The notes beneath the pieces are model-generated. The model did not search any database. It saw nothing but the letters and a program-made list of their open reading frames with translations, and had not been told where the DNA came from. A program made the position numbers and the translations under genes. From the NCBI RefSeq assembly GCF_945859685.1, contig NC_079147.1, forward strand, positions 286,271,992 to 286,335,991: a stretch of DNA of 64,000 nt, given 5' to 3'. Of this stretch, positions 1 to 11,344 are shown one piece after another. Positions within the stretch are counted from its first letter, which is position 1. Each line of letters starts with the position of its first letter. This stretch comes from Eupeodes corollae (lineage: Eukaryota > Arthropoda > Insecta > Diptera > Syrphidae).

Positions 1-548
1 TTATAATTTGTGAAATGTCAAAAAAAGACAGCTTTAAAAGTGACAGCTACCAATATAAAGGTTTGTTCTTAATGACTTCTCTTATTGAAAGTGTAATATT
101 TATGACATATTAGTTTGTTTGAAACACTGAAGATTGAAGTTTCAAACGAAACAATACCAAAACCACGTTGATAGATGGCGCTTGGATATGAAGGAGGAAA
201 ATTATTTAATTTGTACAATTAAAAACAAATATCAAAAATGTTGGCTTCACACAATTTCAATGCGCTGTTATTTAAACTTGTGTCATTCCATTTTAAGTAA
301 TGGCGTAGTTATTATTTGTGAAATGTCAAAAAAAGTCAGCTTCAAAAGTGACAGCTGCCCAAATGGCGGTTTGTTCTTAATGTCTTCTCTTATTGAAAGT
401 GTGATATTTTCGACATATTAGTTTTTTTAAAATGCTGAAAATTGAAGTTTCCAAAAAAACAATATCAAAACCACGCTGATAGATGGCGCTTGGATATGAA
501 GATGGAAAATTATTTAATTTGTACAACTAGAGACAAATGTCAAAAAGT
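1..548. repeat. Tandem repeat, 309-bp period, about 1.8 copies, cut by window edge
   Basis: The segment starting at position 1 (TAATTTGTGAAATGTCAAAA at 4) recurs at 309-548 with only scattered changes, so the unit is about 309 bp and the array continues to the left of the window. Each unit holds the core TCAGCTTCAAAAGTGACAGC or a close variant, also seen in the array at 36160-37370. A 95-codon open frame crosses the unit but has no start-site or codon support and is not called as a gene. Confidence 0.85.
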
Positions 549-1196
549 AAAGAAACATGAATTTTCCTTTTTATAGTGATACAAAGTTAACGTTTAAGAA
601 TTAAAGTCTTTGTCATATTTGTGTCAAAATTAGAAAAATGTGTTCTTCTATTTTGTTAGCTTTAGGCTGACAAAAATCATCCTTGTCAAAAAATATGAAG
701 TCCATACACTTTACGCATATATTATTTTGACCCAACACTCCATAAATAATACCATAACCAACAAAAAAAAAACTAACATCAGGAAATAGTAAATAACTCA
801 AACACAATACTCTCTATGGACAATAATCCCTTATTCATATAACGAAAAGCCCTCCAACTGACAAAACGTACCAATTTATCATTTCCCTAAAATCCAAAAT
901 CCTTGCGGATACCTATACAACCTAGTGATGGTGTAATGTTATTTTATCTCTTAAGCATATAATAGAAATCATTTGCAAATAATCCTCTATGCATCACAGT
1001 AAAATGATCGATTTTGCTATATACACAAATTCCTATATCCTTTTACGAACGAGGACGAGTATAGCGAATGTTTGGCTAACATGAACACGAACATGAACGC
1101 CCAACATACAGTAGATAGTAAAATATCCTGATATCCAGTGAGAGGATTTAGTCCGTTTTTGGGAAACAAACAAACCGAACAACCATCACAAAAAAA
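549..1196. other. AT-rich non-coding stretch
   Basis: No coding, RNA or transposon signal recognised. Short open frames here are interrupted and low in complexity. Confidence 0.6.
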
Positions 1197-1296
1197 ATAT
1201 CCTCCCACTCCCAATCTAACTCCCATTCCCATTCCCATTCGCACTCTCACTCCCACTCTCACTCCCATTCTCACTCTCACTCGCACTGTGAATCCT
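1197..1296. repeat. Hexamer microsatellite (CTCCCA/CTCTCA)n
   Basis: About 100 bp of imperfect CTCCCA, CTCTCA and ATTCCC hexamers on the + strand. On the other strand it reads as Arg-Val-Gly repeats, so the open frames through it are products of the repeat and not genes. Confidence 0.85.
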
Positions 1297-4200
1297 ATTC
1301 ATGCATTGTGTTTTGTAACTAAGAGAAACGAACTAAAAGGACTCCCTAATGGAATGACTAAAGCTGCATGTGAATATATCCCGCTCGTCGTCGAGCGACG
1401 TCCTGGTCCTAGTTTTGGCCCTATAGTCATCGTCATCGTAGTATAGTCATATAGCCATATGATGATGGAAACAAAAGGATAAATCCAATTTTAGCAATGA
1501 TGATGACGGCTGCTGGGAATACAAATGACGTACGTGTGAAATTTTCCCAATTAAATTGGATTTCCCATACAGGGTGAGGATGAGTGCATGCACAGTTCAT
1601 AGGCATATACAGGACTCCACGTCTATATAGAGTACATATACCAGATATAGAGGGCGAGTATGAGTATCATCCCTCAAAACACCAAAATTCCTACAAAATG
1701 GAAAACACAATACGCCATAAAACCGGGAATGGTTACAAAGTGAGTATGAACAAAAAAACCCGAAAAAACAATCGTATTTCGGTTTAACACTATGGAAAAA
1801 TGAAATATACTGCAAGGATATTGATGATGGCGTGGTGGCATGTGTGAATGTGGTTTTTAGACCATAACTCAAAAACTCTACTCTATACACATACGCCCCC
1901 TGCCCATCCCCCTTCCAAAGCAAACATATCCTCTTACACTTACAGTCACCAAGCAGTAACCATATAGCCAGAGAGATATCAGCTAGATAGATAGATATAT
2001 CCAATTGTTAGAATGCCAGGCACGTAGCATTTGAAAGTTTCACTCCAAGGGATGTCATCATTGGAAGGCTCCGCGCGAGTACACAATATACAAACGTCAA
2101 ATGACCCAATTCCAGGGCAACAATGAAATTTCCTTCTCCGAAAGTAACGAAAAAAGGAAGAAAAATATAATAAAAACCCTTCAAAAACTGGGATAAATGG
2201 CAATTTTATAAACCTAGTGAACTGTTTTTGTGTGAACGCTTTGTTTGAGCAGTGAGTAGAGTACTGAATGTATCCACCATTATTACTTTTTTCGTTGTTG
2301 TTGTTTTTTTCTGTTTTCATGAATTTTTTGAAGCGAAGGAAAGGCAAAGAGGCTGTCACGGGCACGGGAATATGCTTTTGAAGTGCGTTGTGTACAACAA
2401 CATATGGAGAGGACTTCGCATCCGCAGGGCAGCAAACGTCATTCAGCGAGGTGTTGAACACGAATGGTGTAAACAAAGACGATTTTCACACCTTTAATGG
2501 TGTAAATTTCCCTTAAAAGGGGTAACTAACTCGACAATGGCGCGGTATATTTAGTATTATGTACTCAATTCTCGGTACAAGAAAAAAAAAACAAAGTAAA
2601 ATTTGTATAGAGCGAAAGGTAGTAGGTACCTATTCTATGGAAGCAATTTTATGTTCACTTTGATTTTTGTGTGCGTCATATCCGCTGAACTGTATACTGT
2701 ACTCTACTGACTGAAAGACGAGAAAAGTGGTTACAAAACAAAAACCACACCAAAAAAAAAAAAAAAAAAAACCACAAAAAAATAAAGTAAAATGCTACTA
2801 TAAGCGCTGAACACAGCCACTTTAGGTTGGCTTTCTACTAGGAACTATATGGTGAGTCTTATGTGGTGTACCTATATCGCATCGCCTGGGGAGCTAAATA
2901 GTGTTTTCCATTATTTTATTGCCGCCCCTCTGTTATATTGCTCTTAGAAATTCTGTTGACGTTGTGTTCCATGCTCTAGTAAATCTCCATTAGTGAGAAG
3001 CAGCAGCAAAAGGACTTGCTGGTTATGGCGGGAACAAATGGTGACGCTGAATACGACCGAATACCGACGAAACGACGATACGGCAGTAACAACGACTATA
3101 ACTACGACGACGGAGCATTATTATAAGACTAAAACTGTTACCCTTGTGTCTTACTATTTACTATAGGTACCTCCCATCTCTAATGCACTTTTTGCTGTTT
3201 AAGTAAACCATCTCTAGTTTATTTTTATCGGTAGAATACCTTTAAGTGCCCTTAGAATGCTTGCACCAGCGAAATCATTGAAAGCAGCGCCACCATATCG
3301 TCGAGTCCGTCAGCTGCCGCCGTCGCGTCGGTCGCCACCGCCGCCGACGACGCTACTGCCGCCATTACTACCTCTCAATTAAGTTCTATGCTCTGTTCAC
3401 ATCGTGGTTTCTTTTTTTTGTTCTTACTTTTCTCCCAAAGGTATACAAAGAAGGATGGTGAAAATAGCCATAGATAAATGGACAGGAAGTGAATTGTAAA
3501 ATTTTTGAAGTTTAAGATACTCTCTAGAAGCGATAGTTATATAGCATAACATATTGAAAAAAAAGAGAGGAAGAAAAAGATTAAAATGTTTTACAGACGT
3601 AGACAACGTATAGACGATGACGATGTCTAGCTTAATGGACATGTCTTTTATATGATGTTGGGTACATTTTAAGTGCTTTGCTAAAGAGGAAATACCTAAC
3701 CTAATACCTAAGTGGTTAATTACGAAGACCGTTGAGGATAATGTTACATTTTTGTTTAACATTTTTACATCTTATTTCCTACAGTTTAAGATTCATGTTT
3801 TTTGTGAGAAAGGAAGTGGAAGTTGAAAATAACGGATCGAACTTTTAACAACTTTCAAGGATTGCGCATATCGGAAATCGGATGCAATTTGAAGAAATGT
3901 TGTTTTATAAATATATCACAATACGTCCTTTGATATTGCACGAAGTTAAAAAACAACCAATTATCGAAATAGTTCTAAACTATCCTTAATGTCAAATTTG
4001 AAACCAATTTTAACTCAACCTATATCTCCTACCTTTTGTTGTATCCTAACAATCAGACTTCACTTTGACATTTGCCATTTTGAATCAGTTTGCACTAAAA
4101 GCAAATGTTTGTGTTAAAAATAATTGTTTGTTATCTTTGCGTTAAGTTTTGACATTTACATTTATTTTTTCAATCACAAATTTAGAAGAAAGTATCAATT

Positions 4201-4410
4201 TCTTAAGTCCAAAATGACATCTTTAATTATTTTGATGGACGAATCCAGATAGCGGATTTAAGATTCTGTCTGCTTATCTGACAGTGTTCAGATTGAAATC
4301 AGTATCAATGTGACTTATTTCGACGTTTCATCATTTACGAACACTCCCATTTAATTGAGTCAGCGAAACAGTAGGACATAAATAGGTACATACATTTTTT
4401 AAAAGTATCT
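1297..4410. other. Non-coding stretch with a GC-rich trinucleotide island
   Basis: No gene recognised. It includes a poly(A) tract at about 2751-2771 and a GC-rich island at about 3040-3370 with CGACGA/GCCGCC trinucleotides, unlike the AT-rich surroundings. A 112-codon minus-strand frame at 3424-3762 matches no family I recognise and is probably chance. Several TGACA/TGTCA words occur around 4010-4320. Confidence 0.55.
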
Positions 4411-5121
4411 AAGGCCGCGTTTCCATTTGCAAGTCAACTCGCGGAAACCTTGCAAAAGTTTCTTGCAGTCGCGTTTACATTGTCATGTGAATTCTTGCAA
4501 GAATCTCGAATCTCTGTCAAACTCAAAACTGTCGCAATTTATTGCAGATATATTTACACCAGGAGAGCAATTAATGTCGCAAGAAATCTGGTTGTTTACT
4601 TAAAATTTTGAAGTCATGGCGAGAAAACGTCAACGATTAGCAACTGCGATGATAATTTTATTATTAAACAAGCAAAAAGAATCAACTTGGGTTCGAGATT
4701 GGATTTTAAAAAGACGGGAAGCTGGTGCCTTCAATAGTTTACTAAACGAATTAAATATAGAAGATGCTAAGCAATACTTCAATTTCACTCACCTGACCAC
4801 AATTAATATGGATGTTTTGATATTGAAAGTGGGTCCTATTATAAAAAAGCAAGACACTCGATTCCGTCAGTCAATATTACCGAAGGAAAGACTCCTGTTG
4901 ACTCTGCGATTCTTAGCATCTGGTATGTATTTTACTCATTTTGTATAAGGCAAAGACGTCAAACTGTTTCGATAAGCTGCAAGAACTGTCACGCGTCGAT
5001 GCAAAAGTGTTTAAACTAGCAATTAATTGCACTTGCAAATACTCGCAAGAAGCTATGTAAGTATTGTCGCGATAGGACTTGCTTGTTGCAGAAGTTTTCT
5101 TGCAAATGGAAACGCGGCCTT
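4411..5121 (+). mobile_element. PIF/Harbinger DNA transposon, internally deleted
   Basis: A 711-bp element bounded by perfect 23-bp terminal inverted repeats: AAGGCCGCGTTTCCATTTGC... at 4411-4433 and its complement at 5099-5121. Subterminal TTGCAAG/CTTGCAA words recur inside both ends. Just outside the GGCC are TAA (left) and TTA (right), compatible with a TWA-type Harbinger target but not an exact direct duplication. Inside is one open frame matching the amino-terminal part of a Harbinger nuclease. The DDE catalytic domain and the second, Myb-like gene are absent, so this copy is non-autonomous. Confidence 0.8.
4616..4948 (+). pseudogene. HARBI1-like transposase, N-terminal exon only
   Basis: A 110-codon frame starting ATG-GCG-AGA. 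Its middle carries the family pattern in which a basic/aromatic segment (WVRDWILKRREAGAFNSLL) leads into VGPIIKKQDTRFRQSILP and then ERLLLTLRFLASG, the conserved start of PIF/Harbinger nucleases. Full proteins are about 350-450 residues, so this is roughly the first quarter. Right after LASG the DNA reads CTG then GTATGT, a good 5' splice site. The final residues (MYFTHFV) are therefore probably intron, and the downstream exons with the catalytic DDE residues have been deleted. Recognition is from remembered family consensus, not from a search. Confidence 0.7.
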
Positions 5122-8100
5122 AGAGTGATTGAAAACATTTTTAAAAATAAAAAAATGTATTATCTTTTAAACGTCAGTTCTAAGTATGGATAGTGAGAGA
5201 CATACTTCAATTCAATTAATGTTACATCAAAGTTTTTATTTTTCTTTGGCGACACATGACGTAGATCTGTTTGTTTTTTATTTGAAACTAAAAAGTCTTA
5301 CAGATTTGCATTTCCTTCGAAATGTGAAGTCTCGTGTGCAGGAAATGATCTTTTTAAATGACATTGATAGATTTTTTTTATTAAGAAATTCTAAATTGGA
5401 GCCAGAGTTAAGAAGCTTACACAGTCTTAAATTCCAAAATCAAATTCAATATCTGACATTTTTTTTATTTATTTGACATTAAATGCTGCAAACATTAAAA
5501 ACGTTCTTCTGTCAAACTCAAAAGTCGCAATTATTTTTGTGATCATTAAAAATTAAATGTAATGACAGGTGAGGATTGTGATCCAAATTTCCTATTAAAA
5601 TCAAACATAACCATTAATAACAAAAGAAGACCAATTTAAGATTAATTTCCAAGAAATGCCATGATGTGCGAGAGGTCCAAAATAGAATATATGGCATTTA
5701 TACAAACTTTTACGAAGTATACCTACCTCTTCACCTTTTTTTTTTAAAACTCTGTTATTATTGTATTTATATGATACCAGGTGCATTTGGCTTAATAATG
5801 CGATTCCATACTAAATACAAGCCACCGAATAAGGTAAACGAGCGTTATAGAGTAATAATTGGAAATCTGACAGCTTCCACCAATATGTGCGATCCGTCAG
5901 AGCAGCACACGAAAAAGATTGATATCTCTTTATAAACTATAAAACAGCACTTTAGACCACATACATATATATGTACATAGTGTAGCAGGTAGATAGTTAG
6001 GAGATATCCCAAAGTAGGACAATCATTTGCCCAAAGCATCGAAAACCGAACCGAATTACACAGAGGCGCGATTAAATTACACTTTGGCTACCATTAAAAA
6101 AACATGTAATAGTCTTCGTGCTCATGTGATCTCGAGGCTTTTGCAGCCAAGTCAGACATCAGTGGCTATGGCAGTGCGGCAGGCAAAGGAAGTGGCAACT
6201 CAACGAAAGGCTTAATTACACTCTAACCGAAACCAACCGACACAACGATGACTACGACGAAAACGACGGCAGCAGCGACGACGTGGCGGAGAACAAATCG
6301 TATATCTCGAAACCATGTAGATGGATCCTACTATAAGAAGAAAACTGGTCAAGATATCACCTAATACAAGTCACTGCCATCTGACGGGCTAAAGCTGCAA
6401 ACCAACAAAAAAAACACGCCAACGAAAAAGTAGTACCTAAGCGAAAAGAAAAGAAAAACCGCCACCATTTGCGACACATTGGGGGGCACTTTACGTGTTT
6501 TTTCGCCAAAGTGCTGGATTGGAGCCCGACTGGTAGTAGGTCTAGTGGTGGAAGCAATGGTGCACATGCTTGCTGCTTTGCTGCAGTAACTTCATGCAGG
6601 TATAGGTAGTTACAGTTAGCTACTATCGGTAAGCGGTCAATTATTGACCGGAGCCTGGTATAGCTGTAAGCGAACAAAAAACTTACAGCGCAAAATGCTG
6701 ATGGTGCTGGCAAGCAGCCATTAATATAGGTACAAAAAAAGAGCGACACAGAGCACAACGACGACGACTACGACTTCTACGACGACGACGTGCATTTTGC
6801 CAATTGGTCGTGGCATATTCGCACACCGAAACCCATTAAGCCAGTTTGACTGCCATGCCGACGCGCCGCCATCCAGTTCGCTGAATTTTTCTAGTCAAAC
6901 ACGAGCTAAAGACTACATGACTCTCATTCCGGCCCCAACCTACGCGTTTAATTCGTCCGTTGCTCGTTGGCTTCTGCTTGTTGGCATTATTATTGCTGCT
7001 GCATCCTCGCCATCGCTATCGCCACCGCCACCATTGACCATCGCATCGGTCGGCATCTTTTTCGTCGTCGTCATCATCGTCACCGTTGCCGCCGCTGCCA
7101 CCATCCAACGCCGCCACTGCCGTTTCGTATACATATATTGCGGCGAATAAGAATGGTCATTGTTCGGTCGTATATATCCAGGAATTGACTTGTTTTGACG
7201 TACGAATTGACCATTACGGGAAAAATTATGATTAAATTGCATCTCAAATTGCACACTGCAGCAGCGGTATAAAAGCAAATTGAAGAGAAAAAAAAAATAA
7301 TCACTTCAGCTCACTTCCCATTCCCACCCGCTTCTTCGTTTCTTGTCTTTTGGAAATTTTGTTTCGCTGATATTTTCGCCGCGTTCCTTGTTGTTGCGTT
7401 ATAAAACAACAACAACAACACCGTCCTCTGCGGACTAAGCTATATCGGGGAGCAGCGAGGAGCTCCTAAGTGCACAGCACAACAAACAACATCACAAGCG
7501 CAAAAATGATGGCGCGCTGCAGATAACAAGGATGGAACAGAGGGCACATTTTATGGTGTTGATGTAGTGATTCCGATTCGGATGCGATTGCTAATTTATA
7601 TTTAGCTACATCTCGATTTCCCAGCGGTTAATTGCATTGTAGAATGCAAATTACGCCTCTGAATTGATGTTATATGCGCTGCACTCTGCACAACACAGCA
7701 CAGCACAGAAATACTCCATACACAACATGTTCATGCCATGCACAGAACATTCGTCGAGTTCCCCCGCTCGGAATGAATTGATGTAGTTAAAGCCATAGCA
7801 AGGATGGTAGGCTTTTGATAGGATTTATGGGGCGTTTATCACTGATGGAAAAGAGTAGGTTTTACTCGTATTTTGAACTTGTTTTTGTCTTGTTTTGAGC
7901 TTCGTTTTTTTGTTGTTGTTGAATTGACGATCAAATCACTGTTTTAACAACGGGCATTTATAACCTATAAATGCGTCTAATTTGTTGAGAATGCGTTTGT
8001 TAAGCTACTAGCTGACCACCGACCGACCGTAACGGAGGGGTTTGTTTGTGGCGCAGTTAATTGAAATTTTCAAACCAGAGGTTTTACAATATTATTTGGG

Positions 8101-9044
8101 ATAGTAATATGAAGGCAGGGTGTGTTTTTGAAGCTTTATTGGTTGCTTAGCGGTTTTATTTGGGTATTACGTTCCCAACATGTCACTTAGTGGAACAGTT
8201 TTAATTTTGTTTAGTCTCCTATTACAAATTGTCCTTTTTGCGAGTTGTTTTGACCCAAAAATCCAGTTTTGATTTAACTTAACGAAAATCGAGTTGGTAC
8301 GTAGCTTAACGTTTAAATATACATACATACCTGCTTGATGAAAAGCATTTGACAGCTGTCAAATAAATGAATCAATTTGACCACAACTCATTCGCTAGTT
8401 CAACTTAACGAATATACTGAGTTAGTATTTGTGCAAATCAAGGTTAAATTTATGTTCCCTGATGGTGCAATGACAAGATATAAGCGATTAATAAAATTCA
8501 TGTGACAGCTGACACAAATTAATCAATTTGACAACTATTTATTCAATATATGTATGCCTTTAGTTGGTCCCAAATTTTGAGGAATTTTGAACAAACTAAA
8601 ATACACCTTCTGTTGGTAGATTTAATCGACAGCTGTTTGTAGAACTTATTCAATTTTGTTCTAATGGAACATATCACCATTTAAATGTCAAATTCCATGT
8701 CACTCGAGTCTGACACTTTGGTTACAAATCATTTGACGGCTCTCAACCCAAATTGACAGCAGTTTGATCTTGTATTCTTCGATGATAAAATTTTTGGAAG
8801 AGTCGAATTCTGTTTTTTTTTTATAAATTATTTTATTTGAAGTTTGAAAAGTTAACTTGACAGGAATCAACAAAACTGTGTTTGAAAGAAAAGCTGTGAT
8901 GTACTGATCTTTAATTAACTGACACTTATTAATTTTCTTAGACTGGATTAAACCAATTTGATGGTTGATTTTTTGCCAAACTGAGATGCTCTTAAATGTC
9001 AATTGGATAATCTTATATTAGTGTCAAATAATGTTAATCTGGTT
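5122..9044. other. Long non-coding stretch with trinucleotide island
   Basis: No gene supported. The 96-codon frame at 5186-5476 (+) begins with a true ATG but resembles nothing I know. From 6230 to 7150 the base composition becomes GC-rich with CGACGA/GCCACC triplets that keep open frames on both strands, which is why long overlapping frames appear there. From 8340 to 9010 the words TGACAG, TTTGACA and TGTCAAA are unusually dense, including a perfect 16-bp palindrome TTTGACAGCTGTCAAA at 8348-8363. Confidence 0.5.
7268..7510 (+). promoter_or_regulatory. Possible TATA promoter and 5' leader
   Basis: TATAAAAG lies at 7268-7275. An initiator-like TCACTT follows at 7301-7306, about 35 bp downstream, a few bases further than ideal. 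Downstream is fly-leader-like sequence with CAA repeats (7400-7425 and 7480-7500). At 7503 a start context CAAAAATG opens only a six-codon frame, MMARCR. This could be a transcription start of a non-coding or alternative first exon, or chance in an AT-rich window. Confidence 0.2.
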
Positions 9045-9301
9045 TACATAGGTTAGGTTAGGTTGGAGTGGCTGTCTAGATGTCATTGACGCACGTAGAC
9101 CTCAAGGGTTTATTGTGATACCACTAATGAGGTTAAACAAACCATTTTGTACTTTTAATAAAGTTAGATAGACGTTTTGTGTCAATCGTTGCCAGTTCAC
9201 TGGTATTATCGAAGAAGGGATTACCGAGAAAGTTATTCCTTCTAATGGAGAGTGCTGGACATGTACATAGAAGGTGTTGGACTGTTTCCTCTTCCTCCTC
9301 G

Positions 9302-9748
9302 TCATCGTCTGCTCAGAGATATCAAAGCATTTGACCGTTTAACGTCTATGCTTGGCCATATTTGCTTGGTTGCTAGGCAGATGGTACTCTGTGACCATCT
9401 AGTATTTGTTGATTCTAGAGCATACTGCTTGAGAAGATATTTGCATCTAGGAAGTGGTGTTCCTATGTTATGTTTTTGTCTAACGTTAGGCAGAAGTGTT
9501 CCGTTTTTGGCGAGCTCATCGGCTTTGCAATTTCCCGGATTGTCTCTGTGGCCCGCCACCCAAATGAGGTGAATGTTAAACTGTTCCGTCATCTCATTCA
9601 GAGATGATCGACAATCGTGGACTGTTTGAGAGTTTGTGGAGACAGACGCGAGAGATTTAAGAGCGGCTTGGCAGTCTGAGAAGATTCGTATATCCTTACA
9701 AGATATAACATTTTCTTTGAGCCAGGATAGTGCTTCTTTAATCACCAT
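9302..9748 (-). pseudogene. LINE RNase H domain, copy 1
   Basis: A 149-codon minus-strand frame with RNase H motifs: IFSDCQAALKSL (a conserved Asp followed by the QAA helix) and, about 45 residues later, HLIWVAGHRDNPGNCKADEL, where His-Arg-Asp and the final Asp of the DEDD set are visible. The first catalytic Asp/Glu strand lies upstream of the frame start and is disrupted. In an active element this domain removes RNA from the RNA/DNA hybrid during target-primed reverse transcription. It continues in register with the linker frame at 9805-10122 after a break. Confidence 0.8.
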
Positions 9749-9804
9749 TACTTCGGCCTGGAATACACTACATTGATTGGGAAGTCTATATGATAGACTG
9801 AGAT

Positions 9805-10700
9805 TCAGTTGTTCCGAGTAGATACCACTTCCAACTCCGTGATCGGTCTTTGAACTTCTGTTAAGAAGTGTACGGCATCGTCTTCCAGGGGTCTCTCTAC
9901 TTTCCAGAAGGATCTTGAAGGGATGGACACATGGAAGCTTTTACCGAATACCATTTTTGGGGTGGTATAGTCTAAGCGTTTTGGGACAGATCTGAAACTG
10001 TCTAGAATAGTAGTATGGCCAGTATTGTTACTGGCCCATTGAGAGGTGGCTCTAAGCCTCACACATAAGTTGCCTGCCACCATTTTGGAGAAGATGTCAA
10101 GAGGTGTTAGGTTAAAAAGCACTTCCAGTGCTGCGGTTGGTGTTGACCGAAGTGCTCCTGTATACCTGTTGACCGCTGGACTTTGATGAGCTTATTTAGA
10201 TTAACCATCTTGTCCAGTGCGGTCCACCATACGACAGCTCCATAAATGAGTATCGGTCTGATTACCAAAGTGTATAGCCAGTGGGTTATTTTTGGGGAGA
10301 AGCCCCATTTTGATCTTATGGCCTTTTTACAAGTAAAAAGCGCTACAGTAGCCTTTTTTACTCTTTCATCAATATTTCCCTTCCAATTTAGTTTTTTGTC
10401 TAAAATGAGGCCTAAATACTTAGCTTGGTCAGAATAGCTTAATAGTATTCCTCTTATCTTGGGTAGGCTAATCTGAGGAATTTTATATCTTCTCGAAAAG
10501 AGTATTAATTCTGTTTTATGTGGATTGACGTCCAAGCCACATTGCTTAGCCCATTTTGTTAGCCTATTTAAGGCTTTTTGTAGTAGTTCCGAGAGAACTT
10601 GGGGGTGCTTCCCAGGTACAGATATTGCATTGTCGTCAGCATAGGCAATCACCCTGAAACCCTCTGCTTCCAATGATATGAGTAGGTCGTTTACTACCAT
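9805..10700 (-). pseudogene. LINE reverse transcriptase and linker, copy 1
   Basis: Two overlapping minus-strand frames (10107-10700 and 9805-10122) form the palm to thumb/connection region. AYADDNAISVPG holds the catalytic YADD box, followed by the conserved GLDVNPHKTELILFSRR and KYLGLILDKKLNWKGNI segments, then RPILIYGAVVWWTALDK. A frameshift near 10110-10130 breaks the protein. Upstream (to about 10800) the GTPQGG motif is present but shifted by an extra base. It would copy the element's RNA at a nicked target. Breaks in this copy imply no activity. Confidence 0.85.
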
Positions 10701-10892
10701 GTTCCATAAAAGAGGCGAAAGGACACCACCTTGGGGGTGCCTCGATTCACCGATCTGGTGGTAGTAAAACTTCTCATGCTAGAAGTTATTGTCCTGCTTT
10801 TGAGCATGAGACTTATAAGATCTATGAGTGATTTGCATACAAAACATTAATTCACTGACAGATATGTCAAATTTACTGTCACTAGAACTAAT

Positions 10893-11070
10893 CAGCCCTA
10901 TCATGAATTCCATCGTAATCGGACATTTTTACGAATCCCGAAAAACTGTATTATGAAATCCGTTCGTAATACAAAATTGTATAAGAATTTCCACTACGAA
11001 CGGATTTCATGATACAGTTTTTCGGGATTCGTAAAAATTTCCGATTACGATGAAATTCATGATAGGGCTG
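10893..11070. mobile_element. Hairpin (fold-back) MITE, 178 bp
   Basis: Nearly the whole element is one inverted repeat: the left arm from CAGCCCTATCATGAATTCCA (10893) is matched by the right arm ending TTCATGATAGGGCTG (11070). Arms are about 78 bp with one or two mismatches and a loop of about 20 bp. The single-strand transcript would form a long hairpin. TA dinucleotides close to both ends would fit a Tc1/mariner-type target, but the terminal base pair mismatches, so the superfamily is open. There is no coding capacity. Confidence 0.8.
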
Positions 11071-11344
11071 AATATATTTGACTTATGCCGAATTTGACAC
11101 TTCAGAATTGGCCAACCTTTAAGAGATATACAAATGCAATCATTGTCGATGCTAAGTTCTTTTGACATTATGTCAAAATGTTTTGATTTACACTAACTGT
11201 CAAATTTTAATAGGTGTAATCTACTTCGGATCATTTTCCTTGTCATTTGACATTAAAATAATATATAAAATAATTAATGTTACAAAATTTTATAGTAATT
11301 TTAGTTTAAATTGTTATTGAAGACTTTTTTTAAATTAACTCCTA

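Larger units (their letters stand above)
9045..10830 (-). mobile_element. I/LOA-type LINE copy 1, 5' truncated, decayed
   Basis: Minus-strand non-LTR retrotransposon remnant. Its 5' end (right side) begins within the reverse transcriptase at about 10800. RT, a linker, a C-terminal RNase H and a short 3' UTR follow leftward, ending near 9050 in a TTAGG-like tail (plus strand AGGTTAGGTTAGG). The same family occurs at 48719-50404 with high identity. RNase H after RT is the hallmark of the I group (I, LOA, R1 and relatives), and the clade within it is uncertain. Several frameshifts make it inactive. Confidence 0.85.

Noticed and set aside
1017..1446. Opposed frames with VRVRMG and TPTLTP repeats
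   Set aside because: Translation of a hexamer microsatellite; no unique sequence.
3424..3762. 112-codon minus-strand hypothetical protein
   Set aside because: No domain, AT-rich codon content like its surroundings, and no promoter or splice context; expected by chance in this much DNA.
6357..7304. Several overlapping open frames of 60-130 codons on both strands
   Set aside because: They arise from triplet-rich low-complexity DNA, overlap one another on both strands, and show no domain.
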